Positions 1-6,120 are shown, counted from the first letter of the stretch. The stretch: DNA of 7,786 bases from Gemmatimonadota bacterium (GCA_003695865.1 RFGQ01000333.1:1-7786), one strand, 5' to 3'. Notes: generated by a model not told the origin, from the sequence alone. Numbers and translations are program-made.

Positions 1-35
1 GAGCGCCACGCCGTCCACGCGACCGAGCCGGCCGA

Positions 36-46
36 CCGCGAAGCGG
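36..46. repeat. Small palindrome CCGCGAAGCGG (hairpin), copy 1
   Basis: Four-base arms close a GAA loop (CCGC-GAA-GCGG). The same eleven bases occur at 2293-2303. Both copies are in gaps on the downstream side of the GGGA-ACGACG block as read on the minus strand. They may be short extragenic hairpins; such GC palindromes also arise by chance in this base composition. Confidence 0.3.
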
Positions 47-75
47 CCCCCCGGGACCCCACGAGCGCGGCTCCC

Positions 76-93
76 CCCACCGCAACGGGTGGG
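76..93 (-). terminator. Possible hairpin after the pentaheme gene
   Basis: CCCACC and GGTGGG pair in a six-base stem with a six-base loop, 13 bases after the pentaheme stop codon. No T-run follows on the minus strand. It is the only candidate 3' structure for the second operon inside the window apart from the small palindrome at 36-46. Confidence 0.3.
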
Positions 94-106
94 AACGACG
101 CCCCCC
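91..106. repeat. Third copy of the GGGA-ACGACG block, downstream of the pentaheme gene
   Basis: GGGAACGACGCCCC matches 2311-2326 except for two missing bases and abuts the pentaheme stop codon. If it has the same meaning as the other copies, it would belong to the promoter region of a further minus-strand gene beyond the left edge. No TGACA/TGTC repeat is seen next to it, so this is weak. Confidence 0.25.
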
Positions 107-910
107 CTACCAGTGGTGCGCGGTGCTCTCGCCCGGGTTTCCGATGTGGCAGACCGAGCAGAAGCCGGTGCGCGGGATGCGCAGGAAGGGGCGGTAGCGC
201 TCGGTGTGTGGCTCATGGCAGGTCATGCACTGCACCTTGCCGTCGTAGAGCACGAGCCCCGCGGCCTCGACCTCGGCGATGGAGCGGAAGTTGGGGTCGC
301 GCGACGGGTCGTAGAGCACCGAGAAGGGGTGCTGCTTGCGCAGGTCGGTGTCGAGCCAGACGCCTTCCCAGTCGATGCCGCCCGCCGGGTTGCCGCCCGA
401 GTGGCAGCCTTCGCACTCGTCGATCGTCTGGCCGAAGCGCGGCCCCGAGAAGGTGATGGGCGGCTTGATGACGCCGTCGAGCCCGATGGTGCCGTCGTGG
501 CACGAGAGGCACTTGACGGAGTTGCCGGTGGGCTGGGGGTCCTGGATCATGTCGGGATCGTTGATCTCGGGCATGCGGTAGCCGCCGGCCGGGTTCGGCC
601 GGTTCCAGAGCGGCGTGGGCCCCGCACCCCAGTGCGGCGCGTGGCAGTAGACGCAGATCTCGTCGAAGTCCGCGATGCGGTTGCGCATGTCGGGATCGGT
701 GTTCTTGGCCGGCCGCGTGAGGTTGTGCGGCGTCTGGTCGATGGTGATCCCGTTGGGCCACTGCGCGGCGCTCGGCCGGGGCGCGCCCAGACCCGCCGCC
801 AGCGCCGCAAGGGCGAGCAGCGCGGCGCGGCGCACACAGAGACGGAGCGCCGCGGCGGGCGCATGGCCCGTCGCGGCGTGCGGTGTCCGGGCGGTCGGAC
901 GTGTCGCCAA
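107..910 (-). CDS. Secreted pentaheme c-type cytochrome, OmcE-like paralogue with an extra heme
   Basis: Multiheme electron-transfer protein of 267 residues, exported by Sec. Five CxxCH motifs bind heme c at about residues 86, 134, 166, 228 and 251. It is a paralogue of the tetraheme protein at 5452-6120: both share CVYCH, PLWNR, CLSCHDGTIGLD, DTDLR..HP.SV.YD, AAGL.LY, KVQC.TCH.PH and FLRI in the same order. The third motif, CEGCH, lies in a loop between the paralogue's hemes 2 and 3 and has no counterpart there. The four distal histidines of the paralogue are kept (H62, H93, H194, H235), and a C-terminal HH pair (265-266) could ligate the extra heme. The start is a TTG preceded six bases upstream by GAGGGAG (917-923). 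This gives an unusually long N-region before the hydrophobic core (29-41) and cleavage near SAA-Q50. A GTG at 835 would give a compact signal peptide but lacks a ribosome site. It follows the NHL gene by 21 bp. Family call is confident; extracellular location is inferred. Confidence 0.88.
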   Translation of the reverse strand: MATRPTARTPHAATGHAPAAALRLCVRRAALLALAALAAGLGAPRPSAAQWPNGITIDQTPHNLTRPAKNTDPDMRNRIADFDEICVYCHAPHWGAGPTPLWNRPNPAGGYRMPEINDPDMIQDPQPTGNSVKCLSCHDGTIGLDGVIKPPITFSGPRFGQTIDECEGCHSGGNPAGGIDWEGVWLDTDLRKQHPFSVLYDPSRDPNFRSIAEVEAAGLVLYDGKVQCMTCHEPHTERYRPFLRIPRTGFCSVCHIGNPGESTAHHW

Positions 911-931
911 GTCGGTCTCCCTCGCGTCTCG

Positions 932-2122
932 CTAGCGGCGCTCCGGCTGGCCCGTCGGACGCTCCTCCTCGGGGCTACCCAGGTACTCGAAGACCTGGAT
1001 GCGGTCGTTGTAGCGGTCGGCCACAAAGATGCGGTCCCGATCGTCGAACGTCACCCCGATGGGCATGTTGAGCTGGCCCTCGGCGTTGCCGCCCTCGGCG
1101 AAGGCCATGAGAAGACGGCCGTCCGCGTCGAAGATCTGGATGTTCGAGAACGCGGCGTCGGCCACGTAGATGTGGCCCTCGGAGTCGACGGCCAGGCCCT
1201 TGGGGCGCGCGAAGCGTCCGGGGCCGTCGCCCATTCCCCCGAACTCGAGCTTGTACTCGCCCTCGGGCGTGAAGGCCTGCACCCTGAAGTTCATGGCGTC
1301 GGTCACGTAGAGCGTGCCGTCGGGCGCGACGGCCAGGAAGCTGGGGTAGCGGAACTCGCCGGGCCCGCCGCCCCGGTTCTCCACCAGGTCGCTCGGCTCG
1401 TTGGTCGCCACGTGCGGGTCGGCGGGCGCCTCTTCGGCGCCGTGCGCGACGCTGCTCTTGCGCGCGGTCTTCTCGGCCAGGCTGCCCTCGTTCTTGCCGA
1501 TGCGCTCGAGCAGCTCGCCGCTCTCGCGATCGAAGATGAGCACCTGATGCAGGTAGGAGTCGGCCACATAGACCTTCGAGCCGTCGCGCGACAGGGCCAC
1601 GTCCACGGGGTTGAGCAGCACCTGCGCGCCCCCGTACGCCCGGATCAGGTCCCCCTCGGGCGTCATGGCGACCACGCGGCGGCCCGAGGGGTCGGCGACG
1701 AAGATGTTGCCCTCGGCGTCGCCGGTGATGCCCATGGCCTTCGACAGCCTGGCACGTCCCCTCGGCTGCAGCAGCCGCGACGACTTCTCGTCGGGGTCGA
1801 AGACGAGGATGCCGGTGGGCGATCCGTTGGTGACGTAGATCTTGCCGTCGGGCGCCACGTGCACGTCCCACGGGCGCGTGACGGCGAGCAGCCGCTCGCG
1901 CTCGCCCAGCAGCCCCGAGCGCAGACGCGACAGGAACGAGCCCTTCTTGCCGATGTCACGCTCAGAGCGCAACACACCGACGTAGCGGACGCGGGGTGGG
2001 TCGGGCGGAAGTGGCCAGACGATCTCCTCGTCGTCCGTGCGGTCCTGCGCGCGGACGGCGGCGGGTGCCGGCGCGAGCAGCGCCAGGATCAGCAGCACGC
2101 GGATGGCGGTCTCACGGTGCAT
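932..2122 (-). CDS. Secreted six-bladed NHL-repeat beta-propeller protein
   Basis: Predicted exported beta-propeller of 396 residues. A signal peptide (core at about 8-20, cleavage near AVRA-Q26) is followed by a WPLPP..PRVRY segment. Six NHL blades then follow at about 82-110, 126-155, 168-197, 258-286, 304-332 and 352-379, each with the P-x-(G/D)-(V/I/L)-x(V/F) ... (I/V)(Y/F)V(A/T)D ... (I/V)x(V/I)F pattern. A charged stretch at about 211-252 interrupts the propeller between blades 3 and 4. There are no cysteines or heme motifs, so it is not itself an electron carrier. NHL propellers usually act as binding scaffolds, and genes of this type often sit among multiheme cytochrome genes in metal-reducing bacteria. 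A role in assembly or docking of the cytochromes is inference. The ATG has AAGGAG eight bases upstream. It is the first gene of the second operon, behind the candidate sigma-54 promoter at 2209-2226, and is followed by the pentaheme gene. Confidence 0.9.
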   Translation of the reverse strand: MHRETAIRVLLILALLAPAPAAVRAQDRTDDEEIVWPLPPDPPRVRYVGVLRSERDIGKKGSFLSRLRSGLLGERERLLAVTRPWDVHVAPDGKIYVTNGSPTGILVFDPDEKSSRLLQPRGRARLSKAMGITGDAEGNIFVADPSGRRVVAMTPEGDLIRAYGGAQVLLNPVDVALSRDGSKVYVADSYLHQVLIFDRESGELLERIGKNEGSLAEKTARKSSVAHGAEEAPADPHVATNEPSDLVENRGGGPGEFRYPSFLAVAPDGTLYVTDAMNFRVQAFTPEGEYKLEFGGMGDGPGRFARPKGLAVDSEGHIYVADAAFSNIQIFDADGRLLMAFAEGGNAEGQLNMPIGVTFDDRDRIFVADRYNDRIQVFEYLGSPEEERPTGQPERR

Positions 2123-2170
2123 GGTTCTCTCTCCTTGGCCGGGCGTCTATGTCCTTCACGGTCCTGCGTT

Positions 2171-2190
2171 CGGCGAGGGTCCTCTCGCCG
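2171..2190 (-). promoter_or_regulatory. Leader hairpin in front of the NHL gene
   Basis: CGGCGAG and CTCGCCG form a seven-base stem with loop AGGACC on the transcript. The twelve bases at 2177-2188 match 6158-6169 of the tetraheme leader at 11 positions (GCGAGAGGAYCC on the minus strand), so the two leaders share a short element although the hairpins are built differently. Confidence 0.35.
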
Positions 2191-2208
2191 CTCACCGGTC
2201 CCTACCGG

Positions 2209-2226
2209 GTGCACGCCGCGTGCCAG
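2209..2226 (-). promoter_or_regulatory. Candidate sigma-54 (-24/-12) promoter of the NHL/pentaheme operon
   Basis: The minus strand reads CTGGCACGCGGCGTGCAC. It has the full YTGGCACG upstream half, ten bases between GG and GC, and the same GTGCA variant of the -12 element found at 6208-6224. The GC is 89 bp before the NHL start at 2122, against 90 bp for the tetraheme gene, so the leaders would be almost equal in length. The near-identical placement makes chance less likely than for either site alone. Confidence 0.55.
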
Positions 2227-2272
2227 GTCGGGAGCGACCGCGTGACCGCCTATCGTCTTGTAGCACTTGAGG

Positions 2273-2280
2273 TTACGAGA
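2273..2280 (-). promoter_or_regulatory. Shared block TCTCGTAA upstream of the NHL operon promoter
   Basis: Identical eight-base block to 6273-6280, at the same distance (within one base) from its own sigma-54-type element. The flanking sequence is otherwise mostly different, so the conservation is local. Confidence 0.35.
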
Positions 2281-2291
2281 CCGTCAGGTGG

Positions 2292-2304
2292 GCCGCGAAG
2301 CGGC
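2292..2304. repeat. Small palindrome GCCGCGAAGCGGC (hairpin), copy 2
   Basis: Five-base arms close a GAA loop. The inner eleven bases are identical to 36-46. It lies between the GGGACAACGACG block and the TCTCGTAA block in the gap before the NHL gene. Confidence 0.3.
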
Positions 2305-2310
2305 GCACTC

Positions 2311-2326
2311 GGGACAACGACGCCCC
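2311..2326. repeat. Block GGGACAACGACGCCCC, repeated in other gaps
   Basis: It lies between the inverted repeat (2328-2347) and the TCTCGTAA block. A close copy, GGGAACGACGCCCC, starts at 91, directly after the pentaheme gene, and a looser copy is at 6311. The copies are in gene-free DNA. Confidence 0.3.
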
Positions 2327-2327
2327 A

Positions 2328-2347
2328 CTGAGACACCAATGTCACAG
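2328..2347. promoter_or_regulatory. Inverted repeat related to the one at 6331, possible activator site
   Basis: The minus strand reads CTGTGACATTGGTGTCTCAG. CTG and GACA pair with TGTC and CAG around a four-base centre, with one mismatched position in each arm. It shares TGACA...TGTC half-sites with 6331-6347 and is centred about 126 bp upstream of the second sigma-54-type element. The spacer between half-sites is four bases here and five there, which weakens the match. Confidence 0.4.
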
Positions 2348-2361
2348 CCCGCACGAGGGGG

Positions 2362-2384
2362 CCGGGCCGCCTGCGGCGGACCGG
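2362..2384. terminator. Strong GC hairpin in the gap between the two operons
   Basis: CCGCC and GGCGG close a TGC loop, and after one mismatch CCGG pairs with CCGG, giving a nine-pair interrupted stem. It follows the 2404 hairpin in the direction of transcription and, like it, lacks a T-run. Two successive hairpins make the end of the barrel message here plausible. Confidence 0.3.
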
Positions 2385-2403
2385 CGAACGCCAGGGCCGG
2401 GCG

Positions 2404-2423
2404 CGCTCGCAAGGGGGCGAGCG
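2404..2423 (-). terminator. Possible terminator hairpin after the barrel gene
   Basis: CGCTCGC and GCGAGCG form a perfect seven-base stem with a six-base loop, starting 28 bases after the barrel stop codon. There is no T-run, so if it acts in termination it is not a classic intrinsic terminator; it may instead protect the 3' end of the first operon's message. Confidence 0.35.
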
Positions 2424-2451
2424 AGCGTTCCGGCGCGCGCGCTGCTCCGCC

Positions 2452-4434
2452 TCAGAACCGGCGGATCACCTGCGCGAAGATGCGACCGCGGTCCACCGAG
2501 CGGGCGCCGGTGCGGAAGCTCTGGTTGAGCCGGAGCGAGAAGACGGTCTGGCCGACCTGCGCCTGGAAGTCGGCGTCGAGCCCGTAGGAGCGGTCCACCG
2601 GCTGACCGGGCAGGCGGAACTCGAGGCGCTCGCCTCGCAGCCAGAGCCGGGTGCTGCGCCCCAGCGGCCACGACAGGTCGGCTCGCAGCGACGAGGTCGT
2701 GGAGCGCAGCGTGTTGGTATCACTCGAGGTGAGCGAGCCGCCGAGCGTGACGGTGCGCCGGCCCCACGGGGGCAGTGTCCAGGAGAAGCTGAGGGAGAGC
2801 TGCTCGTAGGTGATATCGTCGCCGTCGCGGGCCCGCAGCGTGGCGTCGGTACGCAGCCGCCCCACGGGGGTGAAGAGCGAGGCCCTGAGTGCCGTCCGCC
2901 GCTCGGTGAATCCGCCCAGACGTACGGCGGCGCCGCCGTCCGAGCTGCCGTCCTTGAACGTGACGGCGTGCGACAGGCTCACGCCCCGCCGCGACAGCGT
3001 GACGCTGTAGTTGCCCTGCACGCTCCGCTCGTTCGGCAGGTCGGGAAGCTGATAGCGGTAGCTCACGAACAGCCGCTCCCCCACCTCGATGCGCGAGCCC
3101 GTGGGGATGAGCACCTGCATGGCGTCGCCGAGCGGCACGAGCGCGTAGTCGAGCCCGTTGACGTAGGCGAAGAGCTGCTCGGAGCGGATGAAGATCGAGG
3201 ACGGATCGATGCGTGCCTCGTCGAGCAGGAAGCCCCGCGCGGCGTCGACCACGTGGGGCTCGTCGACCACGCCCACGAAGCCCCGCTCGGTGTCGCGCTC
3301 ACGCCGCTCACGGCGCACGCCGCCCGTGGCGTTCAGCCGCACCCGGGCGGGCAGCCACAGCGCCAGCGAAGCCCTGGGGCCGAAGGCGGTGACGTCTTCC
3401 ATGCCGCCCGCCACCTCGGCGCGGAAGCGGTGTCCGTTCACGCCCAGCGTGAGCCACTCGGCCGGGCGCGCCTCGAGCTCGCCGTTCAGCGACCGGCGCT
3501 CGGCCTGCTGGCCCCTCGACGTCGACGAGACCCGCCGCATCGACCAGCGCGAGCGCACACGCTCGGTGTGCTGCAGGCGCAGCTCCTCGGTCCAGCGCCG
3601 GCGGTCGAGCTCCAGCAGCCCTTCCTGGCGCACGCGCTCGAGCGTCGTCTCGAGCTGGCTCCCCTTGCCCCATTCCAGCCGGTGATCGAGCCGCGCTTCG
3701 CTGCCGTCGATACGCGAGTCCACGCTGCCGTTGCCGCTGGCGAAGCGGCTGTAGAAGATCGCGAGCTTGCGGTTCATGGCGCGCACCTGCGTGGAGCGCG
3801 TCCACGTCTCTTCGTGCAGCGCCAGGTCGGGCCCGGTGGCCCACGCCCGCGACTGGCGTCCCCATGAGTGGATCACCGTGACCGGCAGGTAGGCGTTGCG
3901 GAAGCGCGCGTCGGCCGTGTAGGACGTGGCCAGGAACTCGCTGGTCGCGTTGGCGCCTCCACCCGTCGAGCCCGACGCCTTGCGCGCCGAGAAGCCCACG
4001 CTCAGCGGCTGGTTCGAGAAGGCGCGCGTGTCGAACGTCCACCCCAGGCTGCGTCCCTTGAGGCGATCGGGCAGCGTGGCCGCGCTCTGCTGGTTCCAGC
4101 GCAGATCGAGCGAGAGCCGGTAGTTGAAGATGCGCGGGTCGACGATCTGGCCTCGCAGCGGAATGCGCAGCCACTGGCGCAGCCCGTTGTCCCAGAGCGG
4201 ATCCTCGTTCTCGAGCGAGCGCCGCACGCCGGTGTAGCCGAAGCCCAGCTGCGCGCCCGGCGCCCGGCTCACGAGCTGCGCCGAGGCTCTCCGAGGCGTG
4301 GCGACCGTCGCCGCCATGGTGAAGGTCCAGACGAGGAGCACCCCGAGCACCGCGCCATGCACCGCCCGCGACGGACGACGCCGGCGCCGGCCCCCGGAGG
4401 GGCCCCTGGGCAGGCGACGGGGCGAGGTGCGCAT
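2452..4434 (-). CDS. Predicted outer-membrane beta-barrel (porin-like) protein of the cytochrome locus
   Basis: Exported protein of 660 residues. The start at 4434 is chosen because TGAGGAGG, which overlaps the upstream stop codon, sits just before this ATG; an open frame reaching 4503 would only overlap the previous gene. The N-terminus is arginine-rich, with a hydrophobic core at about 28-39 and likely cleavage at RASA-Q53. The mature part has many alternating polar/hydrophobic segments with aromatic girdles and ends in ...VIRRF. A terminal phenylalanine is typical of barrels inserted by BAM. No cysteine is visible in the whole protein, so it binds no heme c and lacks the N-terminal CxxC seen in MtrB. 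A different-looking segment at about 390-462 (GLDYALVPLGDAMQVLIPTG, then LFVSYRYQ) resembles a small soluble beta domain between two barrel portions. It directly follows the hexaheme lipoprotein with a 10-bp gap, suggesting a conduit or export pore. It could instead be a structural barrel unrelated to electron transfer. Confidence 0.8.
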   Translation of the reverse strand: MRTSPRRLPRGPSGGRRRRRPSRAVHGAVLGVLLVWTFTMAATVATPRRASAQLVSRAPGAQLGFGYTGVRRSLENEDPLWDNGLRQWLRIPLRGQIVDPRIFNYRLSLDLRWNQQSAATLPDRLKGRSLGWTFDTRAFSNQPLSVGFSARKASGSTGGGANATSEFLATSYTADARFRNAYLPVTVIHSWGRQSRAWATGPDLALHEETWTRSTQVRAMNRKLAIFYSRFASGNGSVDSRIDGSEARLDHRLEWGKGSQLETTLERVRQEGLLELDRRRWTEELRLQHTERVRSRWSMRRVSSTSRGQQAERRSLNGELEARPAEWLTLGVNGHRFRAEVAGGMEDVTAFGPRASLALWLPARVRLNATGGVRRERRERDTERGFVGVVDEPHVVDAARGFLLDEARIDPSSIFIRSEQLFAYVNGLDYALVPLGDAMQVLIPTGSRIEVGERLFVSYRYQLPDLPNERSVQGNYSVTLSRRGVSLSHAVTFKDGSSDGGAAVRLGGFTERRTALRASLFTPVGRLRTDATLRARDGDDITYEQLSLSFSWTLPPWGRRTVTLGGSLTSSDTNTLRSTTSSLRADLSWPLGRSTRLWLRGERLEFRLPGQPVDRSYGLDADFQAQVGQTVFSLRLNQSFRTGARSVDRGRIFAQVIRRF

Positions 4435-4447
4435 GACGGCCTCCTCA
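4435..4447 (-). promoter_or_regulatory. Ribosome site overlapping a stop codon, fixes the barrel gene start
   Basis: The minus strand reads TGAGGAGGCCGTC directly before the ATG at 4434. The TGA is the stop of the hexaheme gene, so the stop and the Shine-Dalgarno share bases. This arrangement favours coupled translation and equal amounts of the two proteins, and supports the shorter start of the barrel protein. Confidence 0.7.
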
Positions 4448-5425
4448 CTCCCCACCCTCGGGCGCGACGTGGCAGCGCTGGCACTCCCCGAAGCCGGCGG
4501 CAAACGCCACCTTGCCGTTGTGGCAACGCCCGCAATAGCGGCCCTCGCTGATGTCCCTCATGGTCACCGCGTTGGCCCCGTTCCGCGGCTCGAAGATGTC
4601 CATGTGGCACACCTTGCAGCGGAAGCGGATGCGGTGGACCCAGTGCGGGAACTGCGCGGGCGGCAGCCCCATGCGCGAGGCGACCCCCTTGTTGATCCCC
4701 TCGAGCTTGGTCGAGTCGGCGGTGCCGGCTTCGGCGAGGATCTCGACCGCGGGACGCAGCCGGAGCGTTCCCAGCAGCTCGGGCGTGGCCCGGTTGGGCG
4801 GCATCGACATGCCCGTGTGGCAGCGCTCGCAGGCGGTCATCACCGGGTAAGCGACCTTCCCGTGGCACTCCGCGCAGTACTTGCCCTGGAAGATGTCGGC
4901 CATCTGGATCTTGGTGCCGCGGTAGCGGAAGATCCGGCTGTGGCACTGACGGCAGTCCAGCCACTGCGTGTGGGAGGAGTGCGGGAAGAACGCATCGGTG
5001 ACCTGGTTGGGCCCCGGAAAGTAGAAGTCGAAGGCGAACTGGAAGCCGTCGGGCCGGGGCGGCGGCCGCTCGCCGGGGATGTAGGCACGGGGCCGGATCA
5101 CGCTGTCGCGCAGCGCCTGCATCCAGTCGATGTTGCCGGCGTTGTCGCGGGGCAGCAGCGCGACGACGGTGTCGGGGTCGAGGAACTTCTCGATCTCGGG
5201 CCGTACGGTGTCGTGCTGGAAGCCGGCGAGTTCCTGCAGTGCGCGCAGCGAGTCCGCGAGGGCGCGGAGGATGGTCGAGTCGACCTGGACCGCCTGAGGC
5301 TTGGCCTCCTCCTCAGGTACGTCGACCAGGACCGAGAGGGCGCGACGGCTGCACCCGGACACCCCGATGATGGTGAGTGTCCCGGCCAGGAACGTCCGGG
5401 TGATGCTCCGGCGCAGCCGCCGCAC
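4445..5425 (-). CDS. Hexaheme cytochrome lipoprotein with two c7-type triheme domains
   Basis: Lipid-anchored electron-transfer protein of 326 residues. A short signal peptide ends in the lipobox GVSGC, with Cys25 as the lipidation site and Ser at +2, which by the enterobacterial Lol rule favours the outer membrane. Residues 30-145 form a heme-free region containing NIDWMQALRDSVIRPR. Two homologous triheme units follow. Unit 1 has FPHSSH (148) then CxxCH at 158, 184 and 199. Unit 2 has FPHWVH (260) then CxxCH at 270, 298 and 315. FPHxxH and the spacing DI..G.YC..CH.GKVA are repeated in both, so an internal duplication is plain. The units match the c7/PpcA-type triheme domain, in which hemes are bis-histidine ligated. 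Translation starts at a GTG with GGAGGG (5430-5435) a few bases upstream. It lies 26 bp after the tetraheme gene and 10 bp before the barrel gene. A likely role is relaying electrons between periplasm and cell surface; which face it occupies is not shown. Confidence 0.9.
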   Translation of the reverse strand: MRRLRRSITRTFLAGTLTIIGVSGCSRRALSVLVDVPEEEAKPQAVQVDSTILRALADSLRALQELAGFQHDTVRPEIEKFLDPDTVVALLPRDNAGNIDWMQALRDSVIRPRAYIPGERPPPRPDGFQFAFDFYFPGPNQVTDAFFPHSSHTQWLDCRQCHSRIFRYRGTKIQMADIFQGKYCAECHGKVAYPVMTACERCHTGMSMPPNRATPELLGTLRLRPAVEILAEAGTADSTKLEGINKGVASRMGLPPAQFPHWVHRIRFRCKVCHMDIFEPRNGANAVTMRDISEGRYCGRCHNGKVAFAAGFGECQRCHVAPEGGE

Positions 5426-5451
5426 GATGCCCTCCGGTCATGGTCTACGGT

Positions 5452-6120
5452 TCACTTGATGTGGCACGTCTTGCACAGGGCGCTCGCGGAGTTGTCGATC
5501 CGCAGGAACGCCGCCCGCCCCTTCTGGTGCGGGTTGTGGCACGTGGCGCACTGAACCTTTTCACCTGCGCTCGCGGGGTCCGTGTACAGCTTCAGGCCCG
5601 CCGCGAGGATGCTGGACTTCGCGTTGAACTTCGTGTCGGCCGTCTCGTCGTACACGACCGAGATCGGGTGGTCGTTCCTCAGGTCCGTATCGAGGAACGT
5701 GAACCCGCCGCTGGGCATCGTGTTCGTGCCCGGAGTCGTCCCCGGCACCGTGCCCGCGTAGCTGTTCGGCGGGTTGATGATCACGTCGAGCCCGATCGTT
5801 CCGTCATGGCACGACAGGCAGGCCTTCGAGATGCCCGTCGGCTGACCGTCCATGGTCATGTCGATCGTGCTGCTCGTGTACATCTGATAGGTGGCCGTGG
5901 AAAAGTTACGGTTCCACAGGGGTGCGTCCACCTGACCGCCGTGCGGGGTGTGGCAGTAGACACAGATCTCGCCGTAGTCCACCAGCGTCGCACCCGTCGG
6001 GCCTCCGGCCGACAGATTGTGCTTCGTGTTGGCCACGTCGTCCGTGACCTGCCCCGCCGCAGGAGCGGCCGAGATGGCAATCAGCCCTGCAAGCGCGACT
6101 GCCATCGTCTTCGAGGTCAT
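5452..6120 (-). CDS. Secreted tetraheme c-type cytochrome, OmcE-like candidate nanowire subunit
   Basis: Exported electron-transfer protein of 222 residues with four CxxCH motifs at residues 53, 101, 191 and 216. The signal peptide covers about 1-23 (core AVALAGLIAISAA, cleavage near PAAG-Q24). The polypeptide contains exactly eight histidines: four in CxxCH and four others, H34 (KHNLS), H60 (CHTPH), H151 (DHPIS) and H198 (CHNPH). That is the number needed for four bis-histidine hemes. The length, heme number, and the CVYCHTPH, PLWNR, CLSCHDGTIG, TDL.NDHP and VQCATCHNPH landmarks resemble Geobacter OmcE, a tetraheme cytochrome that polymerises into extracellular filaments. The family resemblance is recognised by eye; filament formation here is inference. 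The ATG has AAGGAGG (6126-6132) five bases upstream, the best ribosome site in the window. It is the first gene of an operon with the hexaheme lipoprotein and barrel, behind a candidate sigma-54 promoter. A periplasmic soluble cytochrome is the alternative. Confidence 0.9.
   Translation of the reverse strand: MTSKTMAVALAGLIAISAAPAAGQVTDDVANTKHNLSAGGPTGATLVDYGEICVYCHTPHGGQVDAPLWNRNFSTATYQMYTSSTIDMTMDGQPTGISKACLSCHDGTIGLDVIINPPNSYAGTVPGTTPGTNTMPSGGFTFLDTDLRNDHPISVVYDETADTKFNAKSSILAAGLKLYTDPASAGEKVQCATCHNPHQKGRAAFLRIDNSASALCKTCHIK

Larger units (their letters stand above)
2123..2451. other. 329-bp gene-free gap between the two cytochrome operons
   Basis: Contents in the direction of transcription: hairpins at 2404-2423 and 2362-2384, the inverted repeat at 2328-2347, the block at 2311-2326, the palindrome at 2292-2304, TCTCGTAA at 2273-2280, the sigma-54-type element at 2209-2226, a leader with a hairpin at 2171-2190, and AAGGAG at 2131-2136. 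No credible small gene was seen on either strand; long plus-strand open frames across it are antisense to the flanking genes. Confidence 0.6.

Noticed and set aside
89..2245. A 718-codon open frame on the plus strand
   Set aside because: It runs antisense to the pentaheme and NHL genes, whose heme motifs, signal peptides and blades are unmistakable. Its translation is low-complexity (A, R, V, G, H, D) and reflects GC-rich third-position bias.
4435..4503. A 23-residue N-terminal extension of the barrel protein
   Set aside because: It would overlap the hexaheme gene and lacks a ribosome site, whereas the ATG at 4434 has GAGGAGG at proper spacing and leads into a signal peptide.
5462..5475. TGGCACGTCTTGCA on the plus strand as a sigma-54 promoter (similar at 4605-4618)
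   Set aside because: The GG to GC distance is eight bases rather than ten, and these strings are the complement of CxxCH codons inside the cytochrome genes.
2968..5554. Long plus-strand open frames at 2968-3867, 3868-4551 and 4298-5554
   Set aside because: All are antisense to the barrel and hexaheme genes, have no recognisable domain, and show the composition typical of shadow frames.
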